DNA of 64,000 bases from CAYPGT01 sp964512985 (GTDB lineage Bacteria; Cyanobacteriota; Vampirovibrionia; LMEP-6097). Shown in pieces: positions 50,828 to 59,993 of this stretch. Within the stretch, counting starts at the first letter, position 1; the number at the start of each line of letters is the position of its first letter. A model generated the notes under the pieces. It did not search any database. It was not told the DNA's origin and saw only the letters and a list, made by a program, of their open reading frames with translations. The DNA lies in the NCBI GenBank assembly GCA_964512985.1, contig CAZELI010000011.1, forward strand, positions 1-64,000. The letters run 5' to 3'. The position numbers and the translations under genes are program-made.

Positions 50828-51665
50828 TATAATCCAGTCCATCTCTAATAATCTAACTTTAAAAGACGGTATTTTTTTTCCTGTTAATAGTTATGATAAT
50901 TATGAACTTTCTTATCCAGAAGAAAGTCATGATTACTATTTAGAAATCGAAGAAAATTCTTTTTGGTTCAAGCACCGCAATAAATGCATTTATTCTTTAA
51001 TAAAACAATTCAGTCCAAATGAAATCTTTTTTGATATTGGTGGTGGTAACGGTTTGACTTCATTATATCTAACACAAAACCATATCAAATCAGTTGTAGT
51101 TGAACCTGGTCTCAGTGGAGCTTTGAATGCTAAGAGAAGAGGTCTTATTACTATTTGTTCAAGAATCGAAGATCTTGGTTTCAGCCAAGCAAGTATCAAG
51201 TCTGTTGGATTGTTTGATGTGATTGAACATCTGGCAGATGAAAAGAAATTTCTAAATACTTTAAAAGGCTATTTAGCAAAAGATGCTTTCTTGTATGTAA
51301 CAGTTCCAGCTTATGATTTTTTGTGGTCTTATGAAGATCAATCTTCTGGTCACTTTAGAAGATATACTGTTAAAAGCCTGACATGCGTCTTAGAAGAACT
51401 TGGCTTCTCAATCAAATATGCAAGTTATTATTTTTTACCATTGGTGCTACCAATATTTCTGCTAAGAACATTACCTTATAAATTCAATAAAAATAAAAAA
51501 CCCGACGTGAGTGCTAATAAATCTGAACATTCAAATACTAAGATCTCCGCCAAAGTCATTTCCCCATTATTAAAATTAGAATTAAATTCTATTGATAAAT
51601 TAAAAACTTTTCCAATGGGAGCTAGCTGTATAGCAGTAGCACAATACAAGGGAAACTTAAATTAA
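50817..51665 (+). CDS. Class I SAM-dependent methyltransferase
   Basis: A methyltransferase of about 282 aa from the ATG at 50817 (the frame is open from 50784, inside the previous gene). Motif I is FFDIGGGNGLTSLYL (about 63-77), followed by VVVEPG and GLFDVIEHLADEK. The C-terminal part has a hydrophobic stretch. It overlaps the end of the preceding membrane protein gene by 11 nt and is last in this polysaccharide block. Confidence 0.75.
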   Translation: MMNNIIQSISNNLTLKDGIFFPVNSYDNYELSYPEESHDYYLEIEENSFWFKHRNKCIYSLIKQFSPNEIFFDIGGGNGLTSLYLTQNHIKSVVVEPGLSGALNAKRRGLITICSRIEDLGFSQASIKSVGLFDVIEHLADEKKFLNTLKGYLAKDAFLYVTVPAYDFLWSYEDQSSGHFRRYTVKSLTCVLEELGFSIKYASYYFLPLVLPIFLLRTLPYKFNKNKKPDVSANKSEHSNTKISAKVISPLLKLELNSIDKLKTFPMGASCIAVAQYKGNLN

Positions 51666-51715
51666 CACCTGGTAGCTTTCAATTACCACCAAATAATTTA
51701 TCAATAATGAACTGC

Positions 51716-51908
51716 TTACCATTGCACTTCACTATTCTCAATAATGCAGTTATCGGCAATCGCAGTGAAAGGTCCCAGATAGGTATGAATCCCTAATATT
51801 TGAGTCAACATTGTCAAATTTATTGGACTCAATTAAGAGAGTTTTATTAGCATTTAGTAAACCTTCTCTAGTTCCAGAATCAAACCAATATGAATTAAGA
51901 ATTGAGCT
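51716..51908 (-). pseudogene. Remnant of an RmlA-like nucleotidyltransferase
   Basis: On the minus strand this stretch encodes SILNSYWFDSGTREGLLNAN...NKFDNVDSNI and, in another frame further on, GPFTAIADNCIIENSEVQ before a stop. The same segments, in order, appear in the nucleotidyltransferase at 47497 (SILHSYWFDSGTRDGLLNAN... and GPFTSIADNCVIDNSEL). About 30 residues between them are deleted with a frameshift, and the 5' half is gone. It is a dead copy, not expressed as protein. Confidence 0.85.
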
Positions 51909-51955
51909 TTTACCCTTTCATTACTGTTAGATTATACCCTGATTTAGAATTTATT

Positions 51956-53302
51956 TTAACCAGTCCACTCTCGAGTAAAAGTACAAGCTTTAGCAAGATA
52001 AATTGGCAATTTACAAACTTTACGCTCACTATTATAACTAAAATTATTAGCACTAAAAATTATTTTATAGGGAGAGTCATATTTCTTAGCAAACACATCA
52101 ATGCTTCTTGCTTTAGTATTAAAACCAGACTTTACCTCTATTGGAATTTGCTTGCCTGTTATCGTTCTAATGAATTCAACTTCAGACTTATTTTCTTCCC
52201 ATGCATATAATTGATCATTTCGACCTAACTCTTGAGAGAATTCTTGAGCTATAAAATTCTCTGCAATATAACCCTTATAAGTTCCATAGTTATAATCCAT
52301 CATAGTGATGGGATCAAGATTACCCAAAGCACCAAGTATCCCCACATCATAGAGAAAGAGCTTGAAACGATTCTCTTCTGTGTAAGCCTTAATAGGTTGC
52401 TCACCATGATTAGCAATTAAAACTTTGATTATCAAATTACTAGCTCTAAGCCAATCAATAGCACCACTGAGTTGATCATAGCCTTTAACTTTAGGAACTA
52501 CATTCTTGAAAGTAAATTTAGGAGCATTTCCGTCTAGTCTCCGAGCCAACTGTTCTGGAATATTAGAGAACACTCTTTCTATATGCATAGCATTGACTGA
52601 GCCACAGTGTTTAGCCATATCTGCCATATAAACATTAATTATCTCAGATTGTTTTTCTCTGATAGTTGTTAAAGCATCAATCTGATTAGCTTTGAGTTGA
52701 TTATAAGTTGAGATGACCTCAGGTAAACCTCCAATGACAAGGTATTGCTTCCACAAATCAAAAAGTTCTTTATGCATAAATTCAGGAATACGCTCTCCCC
52801 ACTGCCAGGCATTAATAAATTCATATTTCTCATTTTCATCTAGACCAAGTAAAAATTCTGTAAATGTCATAGGAAACATATTGATCAAATCAACCTTACC
52901 AACAGGGAAAGAAGCTTCTCCATATTTAACTCCTAACAACGAACCCGCTGAAGCAAGTGCAAGTTCAGGCATATCCTCACAAAAATATTTCAAACTTGTG
53001 ATTGCTTTAGGGCAAGTTTGAATTTCATCAAAAATCAATAAATCCGTTTTGATATTAACTTTGGTTTTTAGCTTACGCTCAAGTTCTTGTATAATTCTTA
53101 AAGGATCTAAATCATAGTCAAAAATTTCGCACAGACTGATGTTTTTCTCGAAATTCACATAGTGATAATTTTGAAAGAATTCTTCCCCACAATACTTAAG
53201 CGCATAAGTTTTACCTACTTGCCTCGCTCCCAAAACTATTAACGGCTTACGCTTAGGCTTAAGGCCCCAAGTTTTGATTTGTTCATAAATCAACCTACGC
53301 AT
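51956..53302 (-). CDS. AAA_14/DUF4143 ATPase
   Basis: The third AAA_14/DUF4143 ATPase (448 aa). Walker A VLGARQVGKTYA (23-34), Walker B LLIFDEIQTC (about 67-77), ASAGSLLG sensor-like segment, PVGKVDLINMFPMTFTEFL, and the C-terminal region KSEVEFIRTI...IPIEVKSG with nuclease-like acids. Start 8 nt after TATAAT (53311-53316). It lies next to a dead nucleotidyltransferase copy, at the edge of the glycan region. Confidence 0.83.
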   Translation of the reverse strand: MRRLIYEQIKTWGLKPKRKPLIVLGARQVGKTYALKYCGEEFFQNYHYVNFEKNISLCEIFDYDLDPLRIIQELERKLKTKVNIKTDLLIFDEIQTCPKAITSLKYFCEDMPELALASAGSLLGVKYGEASFPVGKVDLINMFPMTFTEFLLGLDENEKYEFINAWQWGERIPEFMHKELFDLWKQYLVIGGLPEVISTYNQLKANQIDALTTIREKQSEIINVYMADMAKHCGSVNAMHIERVFSNIPEQLARRLDGNAPKFTFKNVVPKVKGYDQLSGAIDWLRASNLIIKVLIANHGEQPIKAYTEENRFKLFLYDVGILGALGNLDPITMMDYNYGTYKGYIAENFIAQEFSQELGRNDQLYAWEENKSEVEFIRTITGKQIPIEVKSGFNTKARSIDVFAKKYDSPYKIIFSANNFSYNSERKVCKLPIYLAKACTFTREWTG

Positions 53303-53387
53303 TTATCTACATTATACCCAAAATTCCCAATTTAAGGAAAATAAGGCGCCATTTATTCTATAATTTAAGAAAAATCAGCCCTTCGGA

Positions 53388-54704
53388 CTATCTTTGCTCT
53401 ATAGGCACATATGACTGTTCGTTTGCACCAGTATAGATTTGACGTGGACGGAAGATCTTATTAATACCGCTATCACGTTGTTCTTTCCAATGCGCTAACC
53501 AGCCAGGAATTCTGCCTAAAGCAAACATTACCGTGAACATATCCACAGGAATACCGATGGCTTTATAAATGATACCTGAGTAGAAATCCACATTCGGATA
53601 AAGCTTACGAGAAACGAAGTAATCATCTTTCAGAGCTTCTTCTTCAAGACCTCTTGCTATATCTAATAAAGGATCATTCACACCAAGCTTACTAAGCACA
53701 GTGTCACAAGCTTTACGAAGGATTTTTGCGCGCGGATCAAAGTTTTTATATACTCTGTGTCCAAAGCCCATTAATCTAATACTAGACTTCTTGTCTTTTA
53801 CTTTACTCAAGTAAGTTTTATAATCATCACCACTAGCTCTAATATTCTCAAGCATCTCCAATACCGCTTGGTTAGCACCACCGTGTAATGGACCCCAAAG
53901 CGCAGAGATCCCAGCAGAGATCGCAGCATAAATACTTGCACCAGAACTTTGTACTGTACGAACAGTAGATGTAGAACAGTTTTGCTCGTGATCAGCATGA
54001 AGAATGAGTAATTGATTTACTACTTTCACTAAATCAGGATCAATCTCATAAGGTTCTGAAGGTACCGCAAACATCATATTAAGGAAGTTTGCACAGTAGG
54101 TAAGTGAATTCTCAGGATAGATTAAAGGTTGTCCAATAGACTTCTTGTAAGAGAACGCTGCAATAGTTCTAAGCTTAGAAAGAATACGAATGATATCTAA
54201 GTTAACCTGCTCATCAGAGACAATATCCTGCGACTCAGGATAGTAACTAGAAAGTGAAGAAGTCATAGAACTCAGAATAGACATCGGATGTGCTTTACTA
54301 GGGAATCCAGAAAAGAAATGCGTCATATCTTCATGTAATAAAGAATGTCTAGTAAGTCCAGTAGAGAATTCTGATAATTCTTCTTTGGTAGGAAGCTTGC
54401 CATAAATCAATAGATAAGCGCTTTCTACGAAAGTAGATTTCTCAGCAAGATCTTCGATGTTATAACCACGATAACGTAATATACCTTGCTCACCATCAAT
54501 AAAACAGACCGAACTCTGACAGGAACCAGTGTTCACGAACCCATGATCAAGAGTAATTAGTCCAGTATCACTTCTTAGTCGCGATATATCTAGGGCCCTT
54601 TCTCCTTCTGAGCCCTCCACTATCGGAAATTCAAAAGTCTTACCATCAACATTAAGAGTCGCGGTTTTCGAAGCTATTTCTGTCTGAGCTGAATTCATAA
54701 CCAC
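53388..54704 (-). CDS. gltA: Citrate synthase
   Basis: Condenses acetyl-CoA and oxaloacetate. The 438-aa protein is complete, with NCSTSTVRTVQSSGASIYAAI, GPLHGGANQ, the GFGHRVYKNFDPRA segment and PNVDFYSG, including the catalytic histidines and aspartate. The N-terminal domain (about 10-60) is of the hexameric bacterial type. The start is GTG, with an in-frame ATG two codons later. It stands alone; no other cycle enzyme is nearby. Confidence 0.95.
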   Translation of the reverse strand: MVMNSAQTEIASKTATLNVDGKTFEFPIVEGSEGERALDISRLRSDTGLITLDHGFVNTGSCQSSVCFIDGEQGILRYRGYNIEDLAEKSTFVESAYLLIYGKLPTKEELSEFSTGLTRHSLLHEDMTHFFSGFPSKAHPMSILSSMTSSLSSYYPESQDIVSDEQVNLDIIRILSKLRTIAAFSYKKSIGQPLIYPENSLTYCANFLNMMFAVPSEPYEIDPDLVKVVNQLLILHADHEQNCSTSTVRTVQSSGASIYAAISAGISALWGPLHGGANQAVLEMLENIRASGDDYKTYLSKVKDKKSSIRLMGFGHRVYKNFDPRAKILRKACDTVLSKLGVNDPLLDIARGLEEEALKDDYFVSRKLYPNVDFYSGIIYKAIGIPVDMFTVMFALGRIPGWLAHWKEQRDSGINKIFRPRQIYTGANEQSYVPIEQR

Positions 54705-54780
54705 AATCTTCCCATAATTTATATTTTTTCACTCTCTAGTAATTAGGCAATACTGTTATCTTGCGAAGAATTCGGGTCTT

Positions 54781-54867
54781 CGTCATCACGAGGAGCACCG
54801 CAGGTGCGACGTAGTGATCCAGTCTGGATTGCGACGTCGCTCACTTTGTGAGCTCCTCGCAATGACG
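54781..54867. repeat. Palindromic intergenic element, CGTCATTGCGAGG family
   Basis: Two half-units, CGTCATCACGAGGAGCACC...GTGATCCAG and CTGGATTGCGACGTCGC...CCTCGCAATGACGG, face each other with almost no centre. Half-units match 20928 and 2273. It fills the space between gltA and the permease gene and may block read-through into the permease promoter 33 nt later. Confidence 0.9.
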
Positions 54868-54913
54868 GCATTTTTTTTACCTTACTCGTCCCAATACAGT
54901 ATAATTTTTCGAT

Positions 54914-56662
54914 ATGAAATTAAGTAGCATGTTTAGGAAAAAATGTATTGTTAAGTTAAATGAAGAACCGATAGATAGTGTTGGTCATTTAAGCTTAAAC
55001 AGAATTCTTACGACCAGGGATTTAACGGCACTGGGAGTTGCAGCGATTATTGGTGCTGGAGTATTTAGTACTATAGGACGCGCTTGCTTCAACGGTGGTC
55101 CCGCAGTATCTCTACTATTCGTGTTTACTGCTATCACCTGTACTTTCTGTGCCCTTTGTTACGCAGAGTTCGCTTCTAGAGTGCCAGTAGCTGGCAGTGC
55201 TTACACATATTCATATGTGGCATTTGGTGAGATCGTTGCGTGGATCATTGGTTGGAACCTGATCATGGAATATGCCATCGGTAATATCACCGTAGCCATA
55301 GCCTGGTCTAGTAATCTTGTGAGCTTCCTTAGAGGCTTTGGTATTCATATACCTGACTACTTAGCTAATAGTTATATGGCAGCAGCTAAAGGACACAATA
55401 AATTCATGGAACTTAGTGCCCAAGCCAGTTCTATCCCTGCGCCTAATCCACCGATAGAAATTCCTAGTCATCTAAACTACTTACATGAAGTATGGCTTAA
55501 TGCGCCACATATCTTTGGCATTCCTCTAATACTTAACCTACCAGCCTTCTTGAGCGTAGTAGCTATTACTGTTCTAGTTTATGTCGGTGTGAAGGAGTCT
55601 CGTAACACTACTCTATTTATGGTTGCATTTAAAGTAGTAGTAGTTCTATTAGTAATTCTTATCGGTGCTTTCTATGTCAATCCTGAGAACTGGGTACCCT
55701 TTGCTCCTAATGGAGTCAGAGGTGTGATGCAGGGTGTCTCAGCAGTGTTCTTTGCGTATGTGGGATTTGATGCTGTCTCTACTACAGCTGAAGAATGTAA
55801 AAATCCTCAGAAAGATTTACCTCAAGGTATGATTAATTCTCTACTTATTTGTACAGCTTTATATATTGCAATCTCACTTGTGTTAACAGGAATGGTTAAA
55901 TATACAGAACTAAACGTGGGTGATTTTATTGTAGTAGCGTTTAACTCAGTAGGCTTAAACTGGCTCGGTGGCATACTTGCACTCAGTGCAGTCGTAGCAA
56001 CTACTAGCGTAATGTTAGTATTCCAATTAGCACAGCCGCGTATTTGGATGGCAATGAGCCGCGATGGTTTACTACCTAAAAAATTCTCTTATATACATCC
56101 TAAGTTTCGTACTCCGAGCTTTGCGACTATAATTATGGGCTTTATGGTAGCAGTACCTGCTCTAATCCTAGATGCTGAACTCGCCACAGATATGAATAGT
56201 ATCGGGACCTTGTTTGCGTTTGCGGCAGTTTGTGCTGGTATCTTGATGCTTCCTAAAGAAGGTACTCATGGTAAATTTATGGTGCCTTTTATTGATGGAC
56301 GTTTTATTATTCCTGCGCTAGTACTTATTAGTGGAATGTTGCTCTATGTTTATAATGCTCAAGCTTGCTGCGAATTCTTTAGCTTAGATCATGCTGTCTT
56401 AAGTCCAATGCAGGTCTTCGTTAATAAGATCCCGCATTTTAGTTTCGTTGCTTTAGTAGTTGGCATGGCAATCTTAAGCTTCCTGAAGAAACTTTCTGTT
56501 ATTCCTGTATTAGGTTTACTTTCTTGTTTCTATTTAATGACAGAACTTGGAATCCTTAATTGGCAGAGATTTGGCGTATGGATGTTAATAGGATTTACTA
56601 TCTATTTTATATATGGATATAGTCACAGCCAGATGGGCAAGGAAGAAAAAGCTAAGCCTTAA
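54914..56662 (+). CDS. Amino-acid permease (APC family, CAT-like)
   Basis: A 582-aa permease with about 14 membrane segments. The family start LGVAAIIGAGVFSTIG, the AGSAYTYSYVAFGEIVAWIIGWNLIMEY region and GFDAVSTTAEECKNPQKDLP are those of cationic amino-acid transporters. The exact substrate is unknown. TATAAT (54900-54905) lies 8 nt upstream. The stop overlaps the convergent hydrolase gene by 11 nt. Confidence 0.9.
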   Translation: MKLSSMFRKKCIVKLNEEPIDSVGHLSLNRILTTRDLTALGVAAIIGAGVFSTIGRACFNGGPAVSLLFVFTAITCTFCALCYAEFASRVPVAGSAYTYSYVAFGEIVAWIIGWNLIMEYAIGNITVAIAWSSNLVSFLRGFGIHIPDYLANSYMAAAKGHNKFMELSAQASSIPAPNPPIEIPSHLNYLHEVWLNAPHIFGIPLILNLPAFLSVVAITVLVYVGVKESRNTTLFMVAFKVVVVLLVILIGAFYVNPENWVPFAPNGVRGVMQGVSAVFFAYVGFDAVSTTAEECKNPQKDLPQGMINSLLICTALYIAISLVLTGMVKYTELNVGDFIVVAFNSVGLNWLGGILALSAVVATTSVMLVFQLAQPRIWMAMSRDGLLPKKFSYIHPKFRTPSFATIIMGFMVAVPALILDAELATDMNSIGTLFAFAAVCAGILMLPKEGTHGKFMVPFIDGRFIIPALVLISGMLLYVYNAQACCEFFSLDHAVLSPMQVFVNKIPHFSFVALVVGMAILSFLKKLSVIPVLGLLSCFYLMTELGILNWQRFGVWMLIGFTIYFIYGYSHSQMGKEEKAKP

Positions 56663-57425
56663 TCCAATCTATAATATCTTTTCCAATAGGCGCGACTAAA
56701 TCTGACCAAATCCAGTCGTGATCAGCACCTGAGTAAACTTTCATGGTTTTACTCTTGGAAGGTATTTCTTTAAAATATAGATCTTGAGTTGCATTATCCA
56801 CAACCTTGTCACCTTCCATTTGGATACAAAGCACTGGAGTTTGTAATTTAAGAATATTCTTCTGAGTTATGCCGCGCATTTTCACTATCTCAAACAATAA
56901 TGTTTGCGTTACGGTACCAACTCTCAGCGGATCAGTCATCGCTGGAGTAAGTTTAGCTTTCTCTGAGACGGGCATCTCCACATATACATCTCGATCAAAA
57001 ATTAATTTATCAATAATTATTTTTCGTACTGTGTTAATCATAAAAGACAAATCAAAAGTAGACGAAGCACCCTTAAAGCCAGGCACTGACAGTATTAGCT
57101 TGTCTCCTTGAGCAATCTCTGGAAGATTCACTGCAATTAAAGCTCCGAGACTATGTCCTAGAATAGTGATTCTTGAATTAGGATTTTTATCCTTAAGAAG
57201 CTCGTACTTTCTCTGCACAAAATCTATCCACTCTTGATAGGAATCTACATGACCCTTAGTATAAGGACTATGGTTATCAGGTGCTAAATTATGATTCTTA
57301 CCAAAGCCCGGTAAGTCATAAGCCACAAACTCTATACCATTACGCCTGCATTCTTCTGCTAAGCTAGCAAACCAACCGCTATGACCACCAAGTCCGTGAA
57401 TTGCAAGTACAATGTCTTGAACCAT
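56652..57425 (-). CDS. Alpha/beta hydrolase (lipase/monoglyceride lipase-like)
   Basis: A compact 257-aa hydrolase with oxyanion segment IHGLGGHSG (about 8-16), YDLPGFGKN, nucleophile elbow ILGHSLGA (about 88-95), and the Asp/His pair in EGDKVVD and GADHDW. The order is typical of serine esterases or monoacylglycerol lipases. The substrate is unknown. Leaderless: TATAAT (57432-57437) ends 6 nt before the ATG. Confidence 0.85.
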   Translation of the reverse strand: MVQDIVLAIHGLGGHSGWFASLAEECRRNGIEFVAYDLPGFGKNHNLAPDNHSPYTKGHVDSYQEWIDFVQRKYELLKDKNPNSRITILGHSLGALIAVNLPEIAQGDKLILSVPGFKGASSTFDLSFMINTVRKIIIDKLIFDRDVYVEMPVSEKAKLTPAMTDPLRVGTVTQTLLFEIVKMRGITQKNILKLQTPVLCIQMEGDKVVDNATQDLYFKEIPSKSKTMKVYSGADHDWIWSDLVAPIGKDIIDWIKA

Positions 57426-57467
57426 TTTTATATTATAAGCTCAAAATGCTTATAGGTCTTATTTCCT

Positions 57468-57580
57468 CGTCATCCTGAGGAGCAACCGTAGGTTGCGACG
57501 TAAGGATCCACTATTTCGAGATAAATTTCTAATTAAGAGTGGATCCTTACGGTCGGGCTTCGCCCTCCCTCAGGATGACG
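57468..57580. repeat. Palindromic intergenic element, about 110 bp
   Basis: This is the reverse-oriented match of the copy at 4476: same outer arms, same two core types in the opposite order, and an unrelated centre (about 57513-57537). It ends 5 nt before the stop codon of the next minus-strand gene. Confidence 0.9.
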
Positions 57581-57585
57581 AGGGA

Positions 57586-58551
57586 CTACACTGTCACTGT
57601 CGCCACTGGGCTAGAGTTCTTGTAAAGCATTAATGCCAATCTTCCAGAACCTTGGGATAGCATATTGAAAGCAAGTTTATTGTGATTACCCTTAGTCACT
57701 CTCGCTAAACCATCAAATAAACTCTCAAACAAGAAACATATACCTGATGCTTTCTTGATTATCTCTTTCTCAAGTAGCATACCCCAATCAAACAAAGGTC
57801 CCGAAAAGTCTCTTAAGTAACCAAATCCCTTTTCAGCACCAGTTAACGCATATCCTATAGTAGCTGTCGCCGAACCAATACTACTCAAGAAAGCATGATG
57901 CCCCTTAGTTGTGAGAGTAAGGAGACTCTTCGCTGGTTGAGTGACAAGCTCCTTAGCAAGCTTTCCTAATGCCTTACTTACTTCAAAGAAACCAGTCTTG
58001 ATATCAGGGAAAACTCCATTCTTATAACTCACATGATGATCAGTTGCAGTCCATAATTGATCTGTAGCAGTAGGCAAGCCTCTAATTAAATATATGTTTT
58101 TTAAATTACCTAACCAAGGAAAAATTAATTCACCAGTGAAACCTAGCATCGTAAAAATATTATTTCTTACATAACCGTCAGCGATTCCACTGAAACCATA
58201 AGGCAAGAAACTTAATTTCAAGATAGTTGAAACTATAGTCTCTATGCGCTTTTGAATTGTTTCTGAGAAACCCATCTTCATTAATATCGCACCAAGGAAA
58301 TTCGCTCCTAAAGCCAGCCAGCAACTTTTACTTTCTACTTGATCTAGAACTTGTTTCCATGGCGGTGCAGTGTCTTTTTTAGGAGCAGTTTTTAATTCAG
58401 GAACTTCAAAAAGCTCGGCAATATGATCATCATCCCTGTGATTATTCACAGGCAAATCTAAAGCAGGATCTATTACTTCGTTAAAGCGCTTCGGCCACGA
58501 AATATTAGTATCCATCGCAGGTTTCTCTGCAATCGATGTAGCGATTACCAT
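57586..58551 (-). CDS. Uncharacterised protein, 321 aa
   Basis: I do not recognise this protein. Residues 1-70 look disordered; later there are several weakly hydrophobic, glycine-rich helices (about 78-95, 105-130, 215-245) that could associate with membranes. The leader has a CTTTAC/GTAAAG hairpin 8 nt or so before the start. The repeat element begins 5 nt after its stop. No neighbour hints at function. Confidence 0.55.
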   Translation of the reverse strand: MVIATSIAEKPAMDTNISWPKRFNEVIDPALDLPVNNHRDDDHIAELFEVPELKTAPKKDTAPPWKQVLDQVESKSCWLALGANFLGAILMKMGFSETIQKRIETIVSTILKLSFLPYGFSGIADGYVRNNIFTMLGFTGELIFPWLGNLKNIYLIRGLPTATDQLWTATDHHVSYKNGVFPDIKTGFFEVSKALGKLAKELVTQPAKSLLTLTTKGHHAFLSSIGSATATIGYALTGAEKGFGYLRDFSGPLFDWGMLLEKEIIKKASGICFLFESLFDGLARVTKGNHNKLAFNMLSQGSGRLALMLYKNSSPVATVTV

Positions 58552-58610
58552 ATTGATTAAGCTTTACACCAGGGCGTAAAGACAGATACATATTGTACTA
58601 CAATAGGTAT

Positions 58611-59081
58611 TTACCCCGAAATAACTAAATATCTAAGCCCGTAACTAACCAGAATTCCAAGTATTGCACCCGCTAAAACTTCCTTAGGACTATGCCCAAG
58701 TAGCTCTTTTAATTTAGCACCACTTAAAGTATGCTCAGCAGAAAGTAATTCTTTCACGATGCTATTTAAGACTCGTGCTTGCTTGCCAGCAGCCTGTCTT
58801 ACTCCAGCAGAATCATACATAACTATTATCGCAAGCGTAGCAGCTAAAGCAAAACTAATCGATGAGAATCCTTCAATCAAACCAACACTAGTAGCCATAG
58901 CTACCACCGAAGCGCTATGACTTGAAGGCATACCACCAGTAGTAAATAACATGCGCAAATCTGGCTGCTTGTGTTGTAAAGCATGAATGGAAGTTTTTAA
59001 AACTTGGGCTATAACATTCGCTGCGACTAAAGAAGTCAGCACTTCATAACCTGTACAATCAATTGTTTCGAGATATGACAT
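58611..59081 (-). CDS. Divergent PAP2-family protein (DUF212)
   Basis: A 156-aa membrane protein of the DUF212 family: TTGGMPSSHSASVVAMATSVG (about 47-67) and the YDSAGVRQAAGKQA segment are hallmarks. Related proteins are acid-phosphatase-like; the substrate is probably a polyprenyl or lipid phosphate. It overlaps the prenyl synthase gene by 23 nt, the order seen in cyanobacteria, and supports a role in isoprenoid lipid metabolism. Confidence 0.85.
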   Translation of the reverse strand: MSYLETIDCTGYEVLTSLVAANVIAQVLKTSIHALQHKQPDLRMLFTTGGMPSSHSASVVAMATSVGLIEGFSSISFALAATLAIIVMYDSAGVRQAAGKQARVLNSIVKELLSAEHTLSGAKLKELLGHSPKEVLAGAILGILVSYGLRYLVISG

Positions 59082-59982
59082 AGTTGGCTACGAGTTTAAG
59101 TTTAGCAGCATATATCGTTACTGAGTCAAGATCTCTCTTAGCAGATTCAATTAATTCCGTTGCCATCTCAGAAGCCCTAGTTATGCCATATTCTTGAACA
59201 TATGTGAATTTATTCTGCTTAAGATCCTTGCCCACTGTCTTACCAAGCTCTTCGGTACTAGCAGTATGATCCAAGATATCATCAGCGATTTGGAACGCAA
59301 GCCCTAGCTTAGTAGCATAAGCATCCAGTGCCTGGACCTGATTTGTATTAGCACCAGCCAGGATCGCCGCTAATCTCACCGATGCTCTGAGAATAGCTCC
59401 TGTCTTGAGTTCTTGCATACACTTCAAATCTTCAATAGTTTTATTAATTTTATTCGGTAGCTCTAGATCCATTGCCTGACCAGCAATCATATCCTTAATC
59501 GCTTGAATAAACTCTAGAGTCACTAAGCTTAGATTATGCTTGGCAGTTTCTGGTGTTTTAGTAATTAATACTTCTATTGGATAACAGAGTAAAGTATCAC
59601 CAGCCAGTAAAGCGATAGCCTCCCCGTAAACCTTATGGTTAGTGGGTTTACCACGACGTAGATCATCGTCATCCATACACGGTAAATCATCATGTATCAG
59701 TGAACCACAATGAACGAGTTCTATAGCGAGCGCCAAGCCTGCTGCTGGATTAGTGTTGAAACTAAGTATGTTTTCTGATTTAAGGATAGCCTCCGCCGTA
59801 AGTAATGAAAGTATCGCTCTAAGGCGCTTCCCTCCATTCATAACGCTATAGCTGATAGCTTCCAAGCTCTTAGATTTAGCTAAATTAATAGTACTAGGTT
59901 CTTTCAGCAAGCTCTCTAATTCCAGCTCTATATTATTTTTGTATTCTTGTAATAAGGTTTGGATATCAGTCTCAAGCAACAT
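59059..59982 (-). CDS. Polyprenyl (farnesyl/geranylgeranyl) diphosphate synthase
   Basis: A trans-prenyltransferase of 307 aa. First Asp-rich motif DDLPCMDDDDLRRG (about 94-107) with two residues inserted as in bacterial FPP synthases, and second motif FQIADDILD (about 230-240). Product length cannot be stated; FPP or GGPP is likely. TATAAT lies 10 nt before the start and includes the upstream gene's stop codon. Confidence 0.9.
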   Translation of the reverse strand: MLLETDIQTLLQEYKNNIELELESLLKEPSTINLAKSKSLEAISYSVMNGGKRLRAILSLLTAEAILKSENILSFNTNPAAGLALAIELVHCGSLIHDDLPCMDDDDLRRGKPTNHKVYGEAIALLAGDTLLCYPIEVLITKTPETAKHNLSLVTLEFIQAIKDMIAGQAMDLELPNKINKTIEDLKCMQELKTGAILRASVRLAAILAGANTNQVQALDAYATKLGLAFQIADDILDHTASTEELGKTVGKDLKQNKFTYVQEYGITRASEMATELIESAKRDLDSVTIYAAKLKLVANYVISRNN

Positions 59983-59993
59983 TTAGAACTTGA

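Noticed and set aside
32352..51665. Prophage or integrated plasmid
   Set aside because: No integrase, capsid, terminase or replication gene is found; the region is a glycan locus with TA pairs and ATPases.
54705..54913. Riboswitch upstream of the amino-acid permease
   Set aside because: The space is taken by a palindromic repeat, and the -10 box lies 8 nt from the start, leaving no leader for a riboswitch.
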